Shown here piece after piece: positions 1-8,372 of a DNA stretch of 64,000 nt. The notes beneath the pieces were generated by a model that searched no databases, was not told where the DNA came from, and saw only the letters and a list, made by a program, of their open reading frames with translations. The DNA is taken from positions 62,001-126,000 of the forward strand of contig JAFKGE010000015.1 in the NCBI GenBank assembly GCA_017307865.1. Direction: 5' to 3'. A program made the translations under genes and the position numbers. Position 1 is the first letter of the stretch. Every line of letters starts with the position of its first letter. This DNA comes from Burkholderiales bacterium. Lineage in GTDB: Bacteria > Pseudomonadota > Gammaproteobacteria > Burkholderiales > Burkholderiaceae_C.

Positions 1-1
1 C

Positions 2-1168
2 CAGGAAGTCGCCACCCTCGCATCCATGCGCCTCGCGGAGGCTGGCCAGCGCCCGCTCGATGCGTCCAACGCCTACGAGCAACGCGCCGAGGCCGCTGCG
101 CTGGGGCGTGCGTTGTTCAATGATGCGCGGCTCAGCAAGAACGGCCAGGTCTCCTGTGCCAGCTGCCACTCGACGACGGGCCAGTTCGAGGATGGACGAC
201 CGTTCGGCCGGGGCCTCGGAGCCGGCAAGCGCCGGACCATGCCGGTGATGGGTGCGGCGCACTCGCCGTTCCTCTTTTGGGATGGCCGCAAGGACAGCGC
301 CTGGTCCCAGGCGCTCGGCCCACTGGAAGATGCCGCCGAGCACGGCGGCAATCGGCTGGCGTTGGCCAAGCAGGTGCTGAGCCAATACAAGGCCCAGTAC
401 CAGGCGGTGTTCGGCCCGGCGCCCGAGTTGGGGCCGCTCCCGGACCATGCGTCACCCCATGGCAGCGATGCCGAGCGCACCGCGTGGGCAGCCCTGCCGC
501 CGGCCACGCGAGACGCAATCAACCGGGTGTTCGCGAACATGGGCAAGGCCATCGCCGCCTACGAGCGCAACATTTCCTATGGGCCATCGCGCTTCGACCA
601 ATACGCTGAGGCCACGGTGCGTGGCGATGCGCAAGGCCAGGAACGTCTCACGCTTCAAGAGGTACGCGGGCTGCGCGCATTTCTCAACCAGGGCCAGTGC
701 GTGACCTGTCACAACGGGCCGCTGCTGACGGACCACGCCTTCCACAACACGGGCGTGCCGCCGACGAACCCCAGGAGCCCCGACCGCGGGCGCATCGATG
801 GCTTGCAGAAGCTGCTGAAGGATGAATTCAACTGTCTCGGCCCCTACAGCGACGCCAAGCCGGAGCAGTGCGGAGAGCTTCAGTTCCTGTCCACCGGTGA
901 CGCCGGTCAGCTCGGCGCCTTCCGCACGCCCAGCCTGCGCAACGCGGCAGCCAGGGCGCCGTACATGCACGCCGGCCAGTTCGCGACCCTCGGGCAGGTG
1001 TTGCAGCACTACGCCACATCGCCCAGAGCGGCGCTGGGTCACAGCGAACTGGCGCGGCCTGAGGACCCGCATGCGGGGCGCCAGACCATCCGGCTGTCGG
1101 CCGCCGACATCCAGGACCTGGCGGCCTTCCTCGGCGCTCTCACGGGCCCCGTCGTTCAGCCCGAGTGA
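2..1168 (+). CDS. Partial di-haem cytochrome c peroxidase / MauG-family protein
   Basis: The reading frame is open to the left edge, so the N-terminus, including any signal peptide, is missing. Two haem-binding CXXCH motifs are visible, CASCH at 155-169 and CVTCH at 698-712, and a PYMHAGQF segment near 960 fits the axial-Met region of this family. Such proteins are normally periplasmic and use two c-type haems to reduce peroxide or to modify a partner protein. The 3' end overlaps the convergent AraC-type gene by 13 bp. Whether it is a peroxidase or a MauG-like enzyme cannot be decided from the fragment. Confidence 0.85.
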   Translation, partial: QEVATLASMRLAEAGQRPLDASNAYEQRAEAAALGRALFNDARLSKNGQVSCASCHSTTGQFEDGRPFGRGLGAGKRRTMPVMGAAHSPFLFWDGRKDSAWSQALGPLEDAAEHGGNRLALAKQVLSQYKAQYQAVFGPAPELGPLPDHASPHGSDAERTAWAALPPATRDAINRVFANMGKAIAAYERNISYGPSRFDQYAEATVRGDAQGQERLTLQEVRGLRAFLNQGQCVTCHNGPLLTDHAFHNTGVPPTNPRSPDRGRIDGLQKLLKDEFNCLGPYSDAKPEQCGELQFLSTGDAGQLGAFRTPSLRNAAARAPYMHAGQFATLGQVLQHYATSPRAALGHSELARPEDPHAGRQTIRLSAADIQDLAAFLGALTGPVVQPE

Positions 1169-1995
1169 CGTCCATGGCAGCGCATTTGCGCGCCGAGCGG
1201 TCCGGTCATTTGAAGGACGGACGGCGGGAGGCCAAACATGTTCCGCGCCGTCCGGGACAGGTGCGCCGAGTCCGCAAAGCCTGCCGCGTGGGCCGCCGTG
1301 GACAGCGCCGCCCCTTGCATGAGCAACGTCCAGACGTGCAGCAGCCGACGCCACAAGACGTAGGTTCTCAGAGGCATGCCGGTCTCTTCCACGAAGAGAT
1401 GCCGAAACCGACCCGGCGACAGATGGACGACCTTCGCGACCTCGGCAAGCGTCACCACCTGGTCAACCCGCTGGCGCAGGTACTCGACGACTGCCAGCAC
1501 GCGCGGGTCGGAGGGCTCGCGAAGCGCGGTGTCGGAAAGCTCTTGAATCAACCGCATGCAAACCGCCTTGACCGCGTCGTAGCTCTTGTCCCTGCGCCAG
1601 GCCCGCTCCAAATCCGCCGCCGCAAGCCCGACGACATCGGCATCGAGCAGCTCAAGTCTGCCCTTCATCCGCGCGGCCAGCGCCTTCCCCGTCGGCGTTT
1701 CGGGTTCGATGAAGAGAACGACGCTCATGTCGCAGTCGTTCACGTCGATGGTGTGCGTCGCTCGGGAGGGCACGAGCGCCGCCGCGCACGACTGCCACTC
1801 CGCGCGGCGGCCGAACTGCACGCGCAGCCCCGAGGGCACGCCCATGGTCAGCTGAATCGCGTAGTGCGCGTGCGGTGAAATGGGCGCGCCGCCGCCCTCG
1901 CCAATGAAGCCGCACACGCCTGTCCAGGCGACAAAGTCACCCCGGTAACGGTTGGCGGCCGGCGCGTCCACGGTGTCGCAGTCTACCGTCTGCAC
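1156..1995 (-). CDS. AraC-family transcriptional regulator
   Basis: The 279-residue protein has an N-terminal sensor half with a cupin-like PHAHYAIQLTMG stretch and a C-terminal double helix-turn-helix of about 95 residues (VVTLAEVAKVVHLSPGRFRHLF, then GFADSAHLSRTARNMFGLPPS), the usual AraC layout. It ends inside the 3' end of the convergent peroxidase gene. It is followed after 60 bp by the stop of the LysR gene, which reads the same way. Its target and ligand are unknown. The start is the first ATG in a well-formed frame; no strong ribosome binding site was seen. Confidence 0.85.
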   Translation of the reverse strand: MQTVDCDTVDAPAANRYRGDFVAWTGVCGFIGEGGGAPISPHAHYAIQLTMGVPSGLRVQFGRRAEWQSCAAALVPSRATHTIDVNDCDMSVVLFIEPETPTGKALAARMKGRLELLDADVVGLAAADLERAWRRDKSYDAVKAVCMRLIQELSDTALREPSDPRVLAVVEYLRQRVDQVVTLAEVAKVVHLSPGRFRHLFVEETGMPLRTYVLWRRLLHVWTLLMQGAALSTAAHAAGFADSAHLSRTARNMFGLPPSVLQMTGPLGAQMRCHGRHSG

Positions 1996-2055
1996 CCGGA
2001 CCGCGTGGCCTTCGTGCCGAGCGGCATAACCGTGCCTTCATGGCATCGAGCTGAT

Positions 2056-2958
2056 TCAGGACGCCGGATCCGAACCGAGGTAGTCGACCAATGTGCGTGA
2101 AGCAGCGGTGAGCGTGTTGAGATTGCGGAAACATATGGCGAAGCGGCGCTTGGCCCATGGATCGGTGAGTGGAATCAGCCGCAGGTCATACGCATGGACG
2201 TTGGTGATGACGGCTTCCAACGGGACGACACTGATCGCGAGACGGGCGCGCACGACGCGTATGGCCGCTTCGAAATTGGTCACGATCATGCGAAAGTTCA
2301 GGTTGCGCCCGTGCTCGGCCGCGGTGCGCATCATCAAGGCGACGACGGCACTGTTCAAAGGCAGGCCCACGTGCTCCCAATTCAGTGACTCGACAAATGA
2401 AACGCCGGTGCGTTGCGCGAGCGGGTGTTCTGGCGGTACAACAACGGCCAGTTGGTCATGCCGGTAGGCTCGGGATTGCAGGCCTTGCAAATCGGCCGCG
2501 TCCCAGCAGATGCCCACCGACGCGACGCCTTCGCGCACGCCCTGCACTACGGTCGTGCTCACGCGTTCCTCGATATCGACCCGGATGCCGGCGTGCTCGG
2601 GTTTGTCGAGAAACTTGGCCACGTCGTCCGCCAGCGATTCCGACATCACCGACACGGTCGCCAGCACGCGCACCTGGCCACGCACACCGGCGGCATAGGC
2701 GGCCATGTCGCGTTCGATGCGCTGCGCGCGCGACAACATGGCGCGCGCGTGCTCAAGCAGGGTCTCGCCGGCACTCGTGAGTTCCACGCCATGACGCCGG
2801 CGGAAAAACAGCCGCGTACCCAGGCGCGTTTCGAGCTGGACCAGGCGCTTGCTGACGGCGCTGCTGACCACATGTGACTGTTCGGCCGCGCGCGCGATAT
2901 TGCCGGCGTTGCAAACGGCGACGAAGAAGCGCAGCGAAGTCAAGTCCAGATCGAGCAT
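2056..2958 (-). CDS. LysR-family regulator of the adjacent lyase/CoA-transferase/TRAP operon
   Basis: This 300-residue protein has the LysR N-terminal winged helix (LTSLRFFVAVCNAGNIARAAEQ, then SAVSKRLVQLETRLGTRLFFRR) and a C-terminal periplasmic-binding-protein-like effector domain. It is divergent from the catabolic operon starting at 3092, and a perfect 15-bp dyad of LysR-box form lies 20 bp before its start. That arrangement is typical of a LysR protein controlling itself and its divergent neighbour. The inducer is presumably the imported acid or its CoA ester; this is inference. Confidence 0.9.
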   Translation of the reverse strand: MLDLDLTSLRFFVAVCNAGNIARAAEQSHVVSSAVSKRLVQLETRLGTRLFFRRRHGVELTSAGETLLEHARAMLSRAQRIERDMAAYAAGVRGQVRVLATVSVMSESLADDVAKFLDKPEHAGIRVDIEERVSTTVVQGVREGVASVGICWDAADLQGLQSRAYRHDQLAVVVPPEHPLAQRTGVSFVESLNWEHVGLPLNSAVVALMMRTAAEHGRNLNFRMIVTNFEAAIRVVRARLAISVVPLEAVITNVHAYDLRLIPLTDPWAKRRFAICFRNLNTLTAASRTLVDYLGSDPAS

Positions 2959-2978
2959 GGGACAGATACATCCAAGAA

Positions 2979-2993
2979 GTTCCCATTTGGAAC
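2979..2993. promoter_or_regulatory. LysR-type operator dyad
   Basis: GTTCC-CATTT-GGAAC is a perfect inverted repeat containing the T-N11-A pattern of LysR boxes. It lies between the divergent regulator (start 2958) and the promoter of the lyase operon, 22 bp before that promoter's -35 element. Confidence 0.7.
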
Positions 2994-3015
2994 GTTAAGG
3001 CTTCCAAAATAACGC

Positions 3016-3043
3016 TTTACTTCCCGATCGTCAAACATAGACT
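3016..3043 (+). promoter_or_regulatory. Candidate promoter of the lyase/CoA-transferase/TRAP operon
   Basis: TTTACT, a 16-bp spacer and TAGACT form a plausible sigma-70 promoter. The start codon at 3092 follows after a short leader carrying an AGGAGA ribosome binding site near 3082. Confidence 0.5.
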
Positions 3044-3091
3044 GAAAAAAGCAAGCGGCATTTCATTTGTCGCCGACGATCAGGAGACAGC

Positions 3092-4033
3092 GTGAGCCAG
3101 AGTTCGGATTGCGTCATCATTCGCGAGGTGGGCCTGCGCGACGGCCTGCAAAGCATCGCCCGCATCCTGCCCACCGAGCAAAAGAAGGAATGGATACGCG
3201 GCGCGTGGGACGCCGGGCAGCGCGAAATTGAAGTGGGTTCCTTCGTGCCTGCGCGCCTGTTGCCTCAGTTGGCCGACACGGCAGAGCTGGTGGCGTTCGC
3301 GAAGACCTTGCCGGGCTTGGTGGTGTCCGTGCTCGTGCCCAACCTGAAAGGGGCCGAGCACGCGATGGAATCGGGCGCCGACCTGATGCTGCTGCCGCTG
3401 TCTGCCAGCCACGCGCACAGTCTCGCCAACCTGCGCAAGACGCCCGACGAGGTGCTTGCCGAGATTGCTCGCATCCGCGCAGCGCGCGACGCGGCTGGAT
3501 CGAACTGCTTGCTCGAAGTGGGGATCAGCACGGCGTTTGGCTGCACCATTCAAGGCCGCGTGGAGCCGTCCGAAGTGCTGCGCCTGCTGCAAGCCGCTTT
3601 GGACGCGGGGGTCGATCGCGTGGGCCTTGCCGATACCGTCGGCTACGCCGATCCACGGGCAGTGAAGCATCTGTTCGAGCGGGCGCTGGTCATTGCCGGT
3701 GATCGGCTCGACTGCGGACACTTCCACGACACGCGCGGTTTGGGCATGGCCAACGTGATGGCCGCCTTCGACCTGGGTATCACGCGTTTCGATGCGAGCC
3801 TGGCCGGCATCGGCGGCTGCCCGCACGCGCCCGGCGCCAGCGGCAACGTGGCCAGCGAGGATCTCGCCTACCTGTTCGCCAGCATGGGCGTGGACACCGG
3901 CATCGATATCGATCGCCTGTTGACCTTGCGCAGCCGCGTGGCCGCCTGGCTTCAGGGCGAGCCCCTGCATGGAACCTTGTGGCGGGCCGGTCTGCCCAAG
4001 ACCATGCAACGCGCGCGGGCGGTGAGGTCATGA
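3092..4033 (+). CDS. Hydroxymethylglutaryl-CoA lyase-like enzyme
   Basis: The 313-residue protein starts with GTG after an AGGAGA site. It shows the HMG-CoA lyase signatures: REVGLRDGLQ near the N-terminus (catalytic Arg-Asp), GHFHDTRG (metal-binding histidines) and the Cys-containing SLAGIGGCPHAPGASGN loop. The family cleaves 3-hydroxy-3-methylglutaryl-CoA, or related 3-hydroxy-acyl-CoAs, by retro-Claisen cleavage using a divalent metal. It is first in an operon with a CoA-transferase (4-bp ATGA overlap) and a TRAP importer, so it probably acts on the CoA ester of an imported acid. No leucine-degradation genes lie nearby, so liuE or mvaB identity is not assumed. Confidence 0.85.
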   Translation: MSQSSDCVIIREVGLRDGLQSIARILPTEQKKEWIRGAWDAGQREIEVGSFVPARLLPQLADTAELVAFAKTLPGLVVSVLVPNLKGAEHAMESGADLMLLPLSASHAHSLANLRKTPDEVLAEIARIRAARDAAGSNCLLEVGISTAFGCTIQGRVEPSEVLRLLQAALDAGVDRVGLADTVGYADPRAVKHLFERALVIAGDRLDCGHFHDTRGLGMANVMAAFDLGITRFDASLAGIGGCPHAPGASGNVASEDLAYLFASMGVDTGIDIDRLLTLRSRVAAWLQGEPLHGTLWRAGLPKTMQRARAVRS

Positions 4034-5238
4034 CCGCCCCGGCAGCGCAGCATCCGCCTCAGCCGCTGGCGGGCGTGCGCGTCATCGAATTCACGCACAT
4101 GGTGATGGGCCCGACGTGCGGCATGTTGCTGGCCGACTTGGGCGCCGAGGTGGTCAAGATCGAGCCCATCGGCGGTGACCGCACGCGCCGCCTGCTGGGG
4201 GCGGGCGCGGGGTTTTTCCCCATGTTCAATCGCAACAAGAAGAGCATCGCCATCGACCTCCACACACCGGAAGGAGCGGCGGTGGCGCGCCGCATGGCGG
4301 AGAGCGCGGACGTGGTGATCGAGAATTTCAAGCCCGGCACCATGGCCAAGTACGGGCTCGACCATGCCACCCTGTCACGGGTGAACCCGCGCGTCATTTG
4401 CGTGGCGCTCAAGGGCTTTTTGCCGGGTCCGTACGAGCACCGCACGGCGCTGGACGAAGTGGTGCAAATGATGGGTGGGCTCGCCTACATGACCGGCCGC
4501 CCCGGCGACCCGCTGCGCGCCGGCACCAGTGTCAACGACATCATGGGTGGTCTCTTTGGCGCGATTGGCGTGCTGGGTGCGCTGATCCAGCGCGGCATCA
4601 CCGGCCGCGGCATGGAGGTGCAAAGCGCCTTGTACGAGAACAACGTGTTTCTGGTCGGCCAGCACATGCTGCAGTACGCGCTGACGGGCAAACCGGCCGC
4701 GCCGCTGCCGGCACGTGACAACCCGTGGGCGGTGTACGACGTCTTCACGGTCAAGGATGGCGAACAGATTTTTCTGGCCGCGGTGAGCGATGCCCAGTGG
4801 GCTGCCTTCTGTCGCGTGCTGGAGTTGCCGGATCTGGCCGAAGACCCGGCACTGGCCACCAACAACGACCGTGTGCGCGCGCGTCCGCGTCTGCTCGCGA
4901 TCTTGCGGGATCGCCTTGCCGGACGCAGCGCCGAAGACCTCTCCCGCCTGATGGAGCAGGCGGGCTTGCCGTTTGCGCCGATCCGGCGGCCGGAAGACCT
5001 TTATGAGGACGAGCACCTGCAGGCGACCGGCGGCTTGGCCGAGGTCGAGATTCCCGACGGCCCGCGTGCCGGCGAAACGGCCAGGGCGCCACTGTTCCCG
5101 ATCTCGCTCGCGGGCGAGCGCCTGGGCGTGCGCAGCAATCCGCCGCGGGTGGGCCAGGACACCGATGACTTGCTGAAGGCACTGGGCTATGCACCCTCCG
5201 AGGTGCAGGCCTTGCGCGTCGCGCACGCCGTTGCGTGA
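4030..5238 (+). CDS. Class III (CaiB/BaiF) CoA-transferase
   Basis: This protein of 402 residues belongs to family III CoA-transferases, seen from GVRVIEFTHMVMGPTCGMLLADLGAEVVKIE, NRNKKSIAIDL and VVIENFKPGTM (the last just before the catalytic Asp region). Such enzymes move CoA between carboxylic acids. I chose the ATG at 4030 because it overlaps the lyase stop as ATGA; an in-frame start further upstream would lie inside the lyase. The TRAP receptor follows after 33 bp. In this context it probably activates the imported acid for the lyase. Confidence 0.9.
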   Translation: MTAPAAQHPPQPLAGVRVIEFTHMVMGPTCGMLLADLGAEVVKIEPIGGDRTRRLLGAGAGFFPMFNRNKKSIAIDLHTPEGAAVARRMAESADVVIENFKPGTMAKYGLDHATLSRVNPRVICVALKGFLPGPYEHRTALDEVVQMMGGLAYMTGRPGDPLRAGTSVNDIMGGLFGAIGVLGALIQRGITGRGMEVQSALYENNVFLVGQHMLQYALTGKPAAPLPARDNPWAVYDVFTVKDGEQIFLAAVSDAQWAAFCRVLELPDLAEDPALATNNDRVRARPRLLAILRDRLAGRSAEDLSRLMEQAGLPFAPIRRPEDLYEDEHLQATGGLAEVEIPDGPRAGETARAPLFPISLAGERLGVRSNPPRVGQDTDDLLKALGYAPSEVQALRVAHAVA

Positions 5239-5271
5239 ATTTTTGAAGAACCGTTCCCAAGGAGACAGTCC

Positions 5272-6276
5272 ATGAAGCGCACTTACCTTTCCTACAGGCA
5301 CGCCCTGATCGCCGTGACGATCGCACTGGGTGCAGGCGGTCACGCGTTCGCGGCCGATTACGTGATGCGGATCAGCCATCAGTTCCCGCCCACGCATCAG
5401 ACGGCTGTCAATCTGGCGCAGTTCGAGAAGGACGTGGAAGCCGCGACGAACCACCGCGTGGACGTGCAACTCTTCGGCGCCTCCCAGCTTTTCAAGCCCA
5501 ATCAGAACCATCCCGCCGTGGCGAGCGGCAAGATCGAGGCCGCGGCGATCCTGAGCTTCCAGTGGGGCGCGACCATACCCGGAATGAGCGTGTCCATCAT
5601 TCCGTATCTGCTGAATACCGTCGCCAAGCAAAAGGCATTCCTGAAATCCGATGCGACGCGTCTGCTCGATGAAAAAATGGCCGAGCGCGGGGTCAAGGAC
5701 ATCGCGTGGATCGTGGATGCCAACAACGGCATCTTCACATCGCAGGCCAAGCCGCTGCTTGCGCCAGCGGATTTCAATGGCCTGAAGATCCGCGGGCTGA
5801 ACAAGATGTGGGACACGGGCCTGTCGGCCATGGGTGCGCGCCCCTCGGCCATGGCAGGCTCCGAGGTCTACCAGGCGTTGCAGACCGGGGTGCTTGACGC
5901 GGGCTTTACCGGCGTCAAGGCCGCCTACAGCCGCAAGTACTACGAGGTGCAGAAGTACGGCGTGGCGTCCAACATCATCCTGGCGTTCGACAACCTGGTG
6001 GTCAACCCGGCCTGGTGGGCCAGCTTGCCCGCAGACATCCAGCAGGCCATTCAGACGGCCGCCGACGCAGCGGTGCAGCGATCGATCCCCCAAGAAGACG
6101 GGATCCCTGCCGATGACCTGAAGGTCTTGAACGAGCACGGCATGAATGCCGTCGCGCTGACCAAGGCACAGGAAAAGGTGATGGCGGATGCCATGCAACC
6201 GACGGTTCGCAAAGCGTTTCTTGCCGACAGCGGAGCCGATGGCAAGAAACTGCTCGACATCGTCGACGGACTTTGA
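5272..6276 (+). CDS. dctP: TRAP transporter solute-binding protein (DctP family)
   Basis: The 334-residue protein has a signal peptide ending near GGHAFA-ADYVM and the DctP fold (ISHQFPPTHQTAV, GLKIRGLNKMWDTGLSAMGARPSAMAGSEVYQALQTGVLDA). The Arg in the LKIRG-type segment usually binds the substrate carboxylate. It is a periplasmic receptor delivering an organic acid to the DctQ/DctM membrane pair that follows at once. An AAGGAG ribosome binding site lies about 8 bases before the ATG. The substrate is likely an acid that the upstream CoA-transferase and lyase can use. Confidence 0.92.
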   Translation: MKRTYLSYRHALIAVTIALGAGGHAFAADYVMRISHQFPPTHQTAVNLAQFEKDVEAATNHRVDVQLFGASQLFKPNQNHPAVASGKIEAAAILSFQWGATIPGMSVSIIPYLLNTVAKQKAFLKSDATRLLDEKMAERGVKDIAWIVDANNGIFTSQAKPLLAPADFNGLKIRGLNKMWDTGLSAMGARPSAMAGSEVYQALQTGVLDAGFTGVKAAYSRKYYEVQKYGVASNIILAFDNLVVNPAWWASLPADIQQAIQTAADAAVQRSIPQEDGIPADDLKVLNEHGMNAVALTKAQEKVMADAMQPTVRKAFLADSGADGKKLLDIVDGL

Positions 6277-6291
6277 ACGGGCCGCTGCATC

Positions 6292-6879
6292 ATGCGCGCC
6301 TCGGACAAGCACGGCTCTGATGCCAAAGGAGCCGAAAGCCGCGCACTGCGCATCCTGAGCCAAGCCGTCACCTATCTCACCGGAGGAGCCATGGCTCTGT
6401 CGGCCGCGGCCACGCTGGTTTGCCTGATCCTCATCGGCTGGTCGGTGGTGATGCGCTACTTCTTCAATGCCGCGCCGGTCTGGGTGGATGAGTTGGTCGG
6501 ACACCTGCTGGTGGCCATCGTGATGCTGGCCGTCGCGCAAACCTTCCGGCGCGGCGAACAGATCGCGGTCGACATCCTGGTGGAACGCCTGACGGCGCGC
6601 GGCAAACGCCTGGCAATGCTGTGGGCCGCGCTGGTCACGGGGCTGGTCGCCGTCGTGCTGGTCTACAGCGGTTGGACATCGACCGTACTGGCACATACCC
6701 TGGGTCTGGTGACCGAGGGCCACCTGGAATGGCCGGTGTGGTGGTTGATGATCCTGATGCCGCTGGGTGGGGCCTTGCTGTTGCTGGCGGCCATCGAGAC
6801 TGCATGGCGGGTGTGCACCCATCAGACGCTGGAGTTCGGCTCGCCGAACTCAGAAGTCGCGGCCGGAGATGCGCCGTGA
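6292..6879 (+). CDS. dctQ: TRAP transporter small permease (DctQ family)
   Basis: The 195-residue membrane protein has about four hydrophobic segments and the DctQ hallmark WVDELVGHLLVAIVMLAVAQTFRRGEQIAVD. The small subunit partners DctM in the inner membrane. It starts 15 bp after the receptor gene, and its stop overlaps the GTG start of the large permease. Confidence 0.9.
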   Translation: MRASDKHGSDAKGAESRALRILSQAVTYLTGGAMALSAAATLVCLILIGWSVVMRYFFNAAPVWVDELVGHLLVAIVMLAVAQTFRRGEQIAVDILVERLTARGKRLAMLWAALVTGLVAVVLVYSGWTSTVLAHTLGLVTEGHLEWPVWWLMILMPLGGALLLLAAIETAWRVCTHQTLEFGSPNSEVAAGDAP

Positions 6880-8159
6880 CCATTGCCCTGCTGTTCCTGG
6901 CGTTGCTTCTGCTGCTCTTTACGGGCTTGCCCATTTTCGCGGGTTTGGCCGCTTTTGGCGGCGCGCTGCTCCTGATCACTCAGGGCGGGCTCGGTGCCGT
7001 CGCGGAGGTGATGTTCGGCGACATCGATCAGTACCTGCTGGTGGCGATTCCCTTGTTTGCCTTCATGGCCTACATCATGATCCGCAGCAAGATCGTCGAC
7101 GACCTGTATCAGACCGCCTACACCCTCACGCGTCACTTGCCGGGCGGCCTGGGGATCGCCACCATCGCGGCGTGCACCATCTTCGCGGCGATTTCAGGCT
7201 CCAGCGTCGCCACGGCGCTGACGATCGGTGCGGTGGCCATCCCGCAGATGGTCCGCTACGGCTACGAACCGAAGGTGGCGTACGGCCTGGTCGCCGCCGG
7301 CGGCACGCTGGGCATCTTGATTCCCCCATCGGGGCCGATGATCCTCTATGGCGTGATCAGCGACACCTCGATCGGCGCGCTGTTCATGGCCGGTGTCATA
7401 CCCGGCATCGTGATGGCGGGCGTCTTTGTCGCGTGGCACATGGTGAGCACGGCGCGCAAGCACCGCCACATTCAGCGCGAGCCACGCGCCAGTTGGAAAG
7501 AGGTGCTCGATGCCGTTCGCAAGGCGTTCTGGGCCCTGCTGCTGCCGGTATTCGTTCTGGGCGGCATGTACGCAGGAGTCTTCACCGCAACCGAAGCCGC
7601 CGCCGCCGGCGCGTGGCTTGCCCTGTTCATCGGGTTCTTCATCTATCGAACGCTGAACCTGCGGGCGATCTGGGACGCCGCCGTCGATGCGAGCCGCATC
7701 TCGGCCATGCTGTTCATGATCCTGGCCGGTGCCTCGGTATTCGGCCACGTGCTGACCAAACTGCGAATCCCGCAACAGATCGTCGAAATGGTGATGGGCG
7801 CCGGTCTTGGGGTCGTTGGCTTTTTGCTGGTCATGATGATCGTGATCTTCATCCTGGGCATGTTTCTCGAATCGATCGCCATCATCCTCATCACCACGCC
7901 GGTGATCCTGCCGGTCATGCACCACCTCGGTATCAACCCGGTGTGGTACGGCGTGCTGCTGGTCATCAATCTTGAGCTCGCGCAGATCACGCCGCCCGTC
8001 GGCATGAACCTGTTCACCATCAAGGCCATCACCAGCGCCCCCATCGGGACCATCGTGCGGGGTTCGGCGCCCTATGTCGTCCTCATGATTCTCGTCCTGG
8101 GACTGGTGATGGTGCTGCCCGAACTGGCGCTCTGGCTGCCGGGAACCATGCGCAACTGA
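6876..8159 (+). CDS. dctM: TRAP transporter large permease (DctM family)
   Basis: I take the GTG at 6876 as the start because it overlaps the dctQ stop (GTGA) and gives 427 residues, the usual DctM length. The protein is almost all transmembrane helices, with the conserved GGTLGILIPPSGPMILYGVISDTSIGALFMAGVIPG and a C-terminal NLELAQITPPVGMNLF segment. It is the sodium-coupled channel-forming subunit of the importer. It closes the operon, and a strong hairpin follows at 8211. Confidence 0.93.
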   Translation: MTIALLFLALLLLLFTGLPIFAGLAAFGGALLLITQGGLGAVAEVMFGDIDQYLLVAIPLFAFMAYIMIRSKIVDDLYQTAYTLTRHLPGGLGIATIAACTIFAAISGSSVATALTIGAVAIPQMVRYGYEPKVAYGLVAAGGTLGILIPPSGPMILYGVISDTSIGALFMAGVIPGIVMAGVFVAWHMVSTARKHRHIQREPRASWKEVLDAVRKAFWALLLPVFVLGGMYAGVFTATEAAAAGAWLALFIGFFIYRTLNLRAIWDAAVDASRISAMLFMILAGASVFGHVLTKLRIPQQIVEMVMGAGLGVVGFLLVMMIVIFILGMFLESIAIILITTPVILPVMHHLGINPVWYGVLLVINLELAQITPPVGMNLFTIKAITSAPIGTIVRGSAPYVVLMILVLGLVMVLPELALWLPGTMRN

Positions 8160-8210
8160 ATCGAACGCACAATCGATTTCTGCATGGCGGGAACAAGGGT
8201 AGAAAAAGAG

Positions 8211-8248
8211 AAACCGCGCTACGTTTTGCGTAGCGCGGTTTTCTTTGT
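8211..8248. terminator. Bidirectional intrinsic terminator
   Basis: A perfect 12-bp stem (8212-8223 with 8229-8240) with a 5-base loop is followed by TTCTTTGTTTT on the + strand and by TCTCTTTTTC on the - strand. It can end both the dctM message and the convergent tRNA-Ser transcript. Confidence 0.85.
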
Positions 8249-8250
8249 TT

Positions 8251-8340
8251 TGGCGGAGAAGGAGGGATTCGAACCCTCGATACGGTAAACCGTATACCGG
8301 ATTTCGAGTCCGGCGCATTCGACCACTCTGCCACCTCTCC
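8251..8340 (-). tRNA. tRNA-Ser(CGA)
   Basis: The 90-nt gene folds as a cloverleaf with the acceptor stem GGAGAGG/CTTCTCC, discriminator G and an encoded CCA end. The anticodon loop reads CTCGAAA, giving anticodon CGA (serine, codon UCG). The long variable arm is typical of serine tRNAs. The T arm is GAGGG-TTCGAAT-CCCTC. Its 3' end faces the lower-GC block at 1-8160, the side where tRNA-targeting integrases insert DNA. Confidence 0.96.
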
Positions 8341-8361
8341 TGTGATCGTGTCGAACCGGAG

Positions 8362-8370
8362 ATTCTAGCA
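8362..8370 (-). promoter_or_regulatory. Extended -10 promoter of tRNA-Ser
   Basis: On the - strand TGC-TAGAAT is an extended -10 element. It predicts transcription starting about 15 bases before the tRNA 5' end. No good -35 was seen. Confidence 0.5.
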
Positions 8371-8372
8371 GG

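Noticed and set aside
3092-4033. The lyase as part of leucine degradation (liuE)
   Set aside because: No isovaleryl- or methylcrotonyl-CoA genes are nearby; the TRAP importer and CoA-transferase point to a different imported acid.
4375-6822. An 815-codon frame on the - strand opposite the CoA-transferase and TRAP genes
   Set aside because: It is antisense to three genes with clear motifs, its protein is His/Gln/Arg-rich with no fold, and long antisense frames are expected at this GC content.
8251-8340. Direct repeats of the tRNA-Ser 3' end as island attachment sites
   Set aside because: I looked for another copy of the tRNA end elsewhere in the window and saw none; the left island end may be outside.
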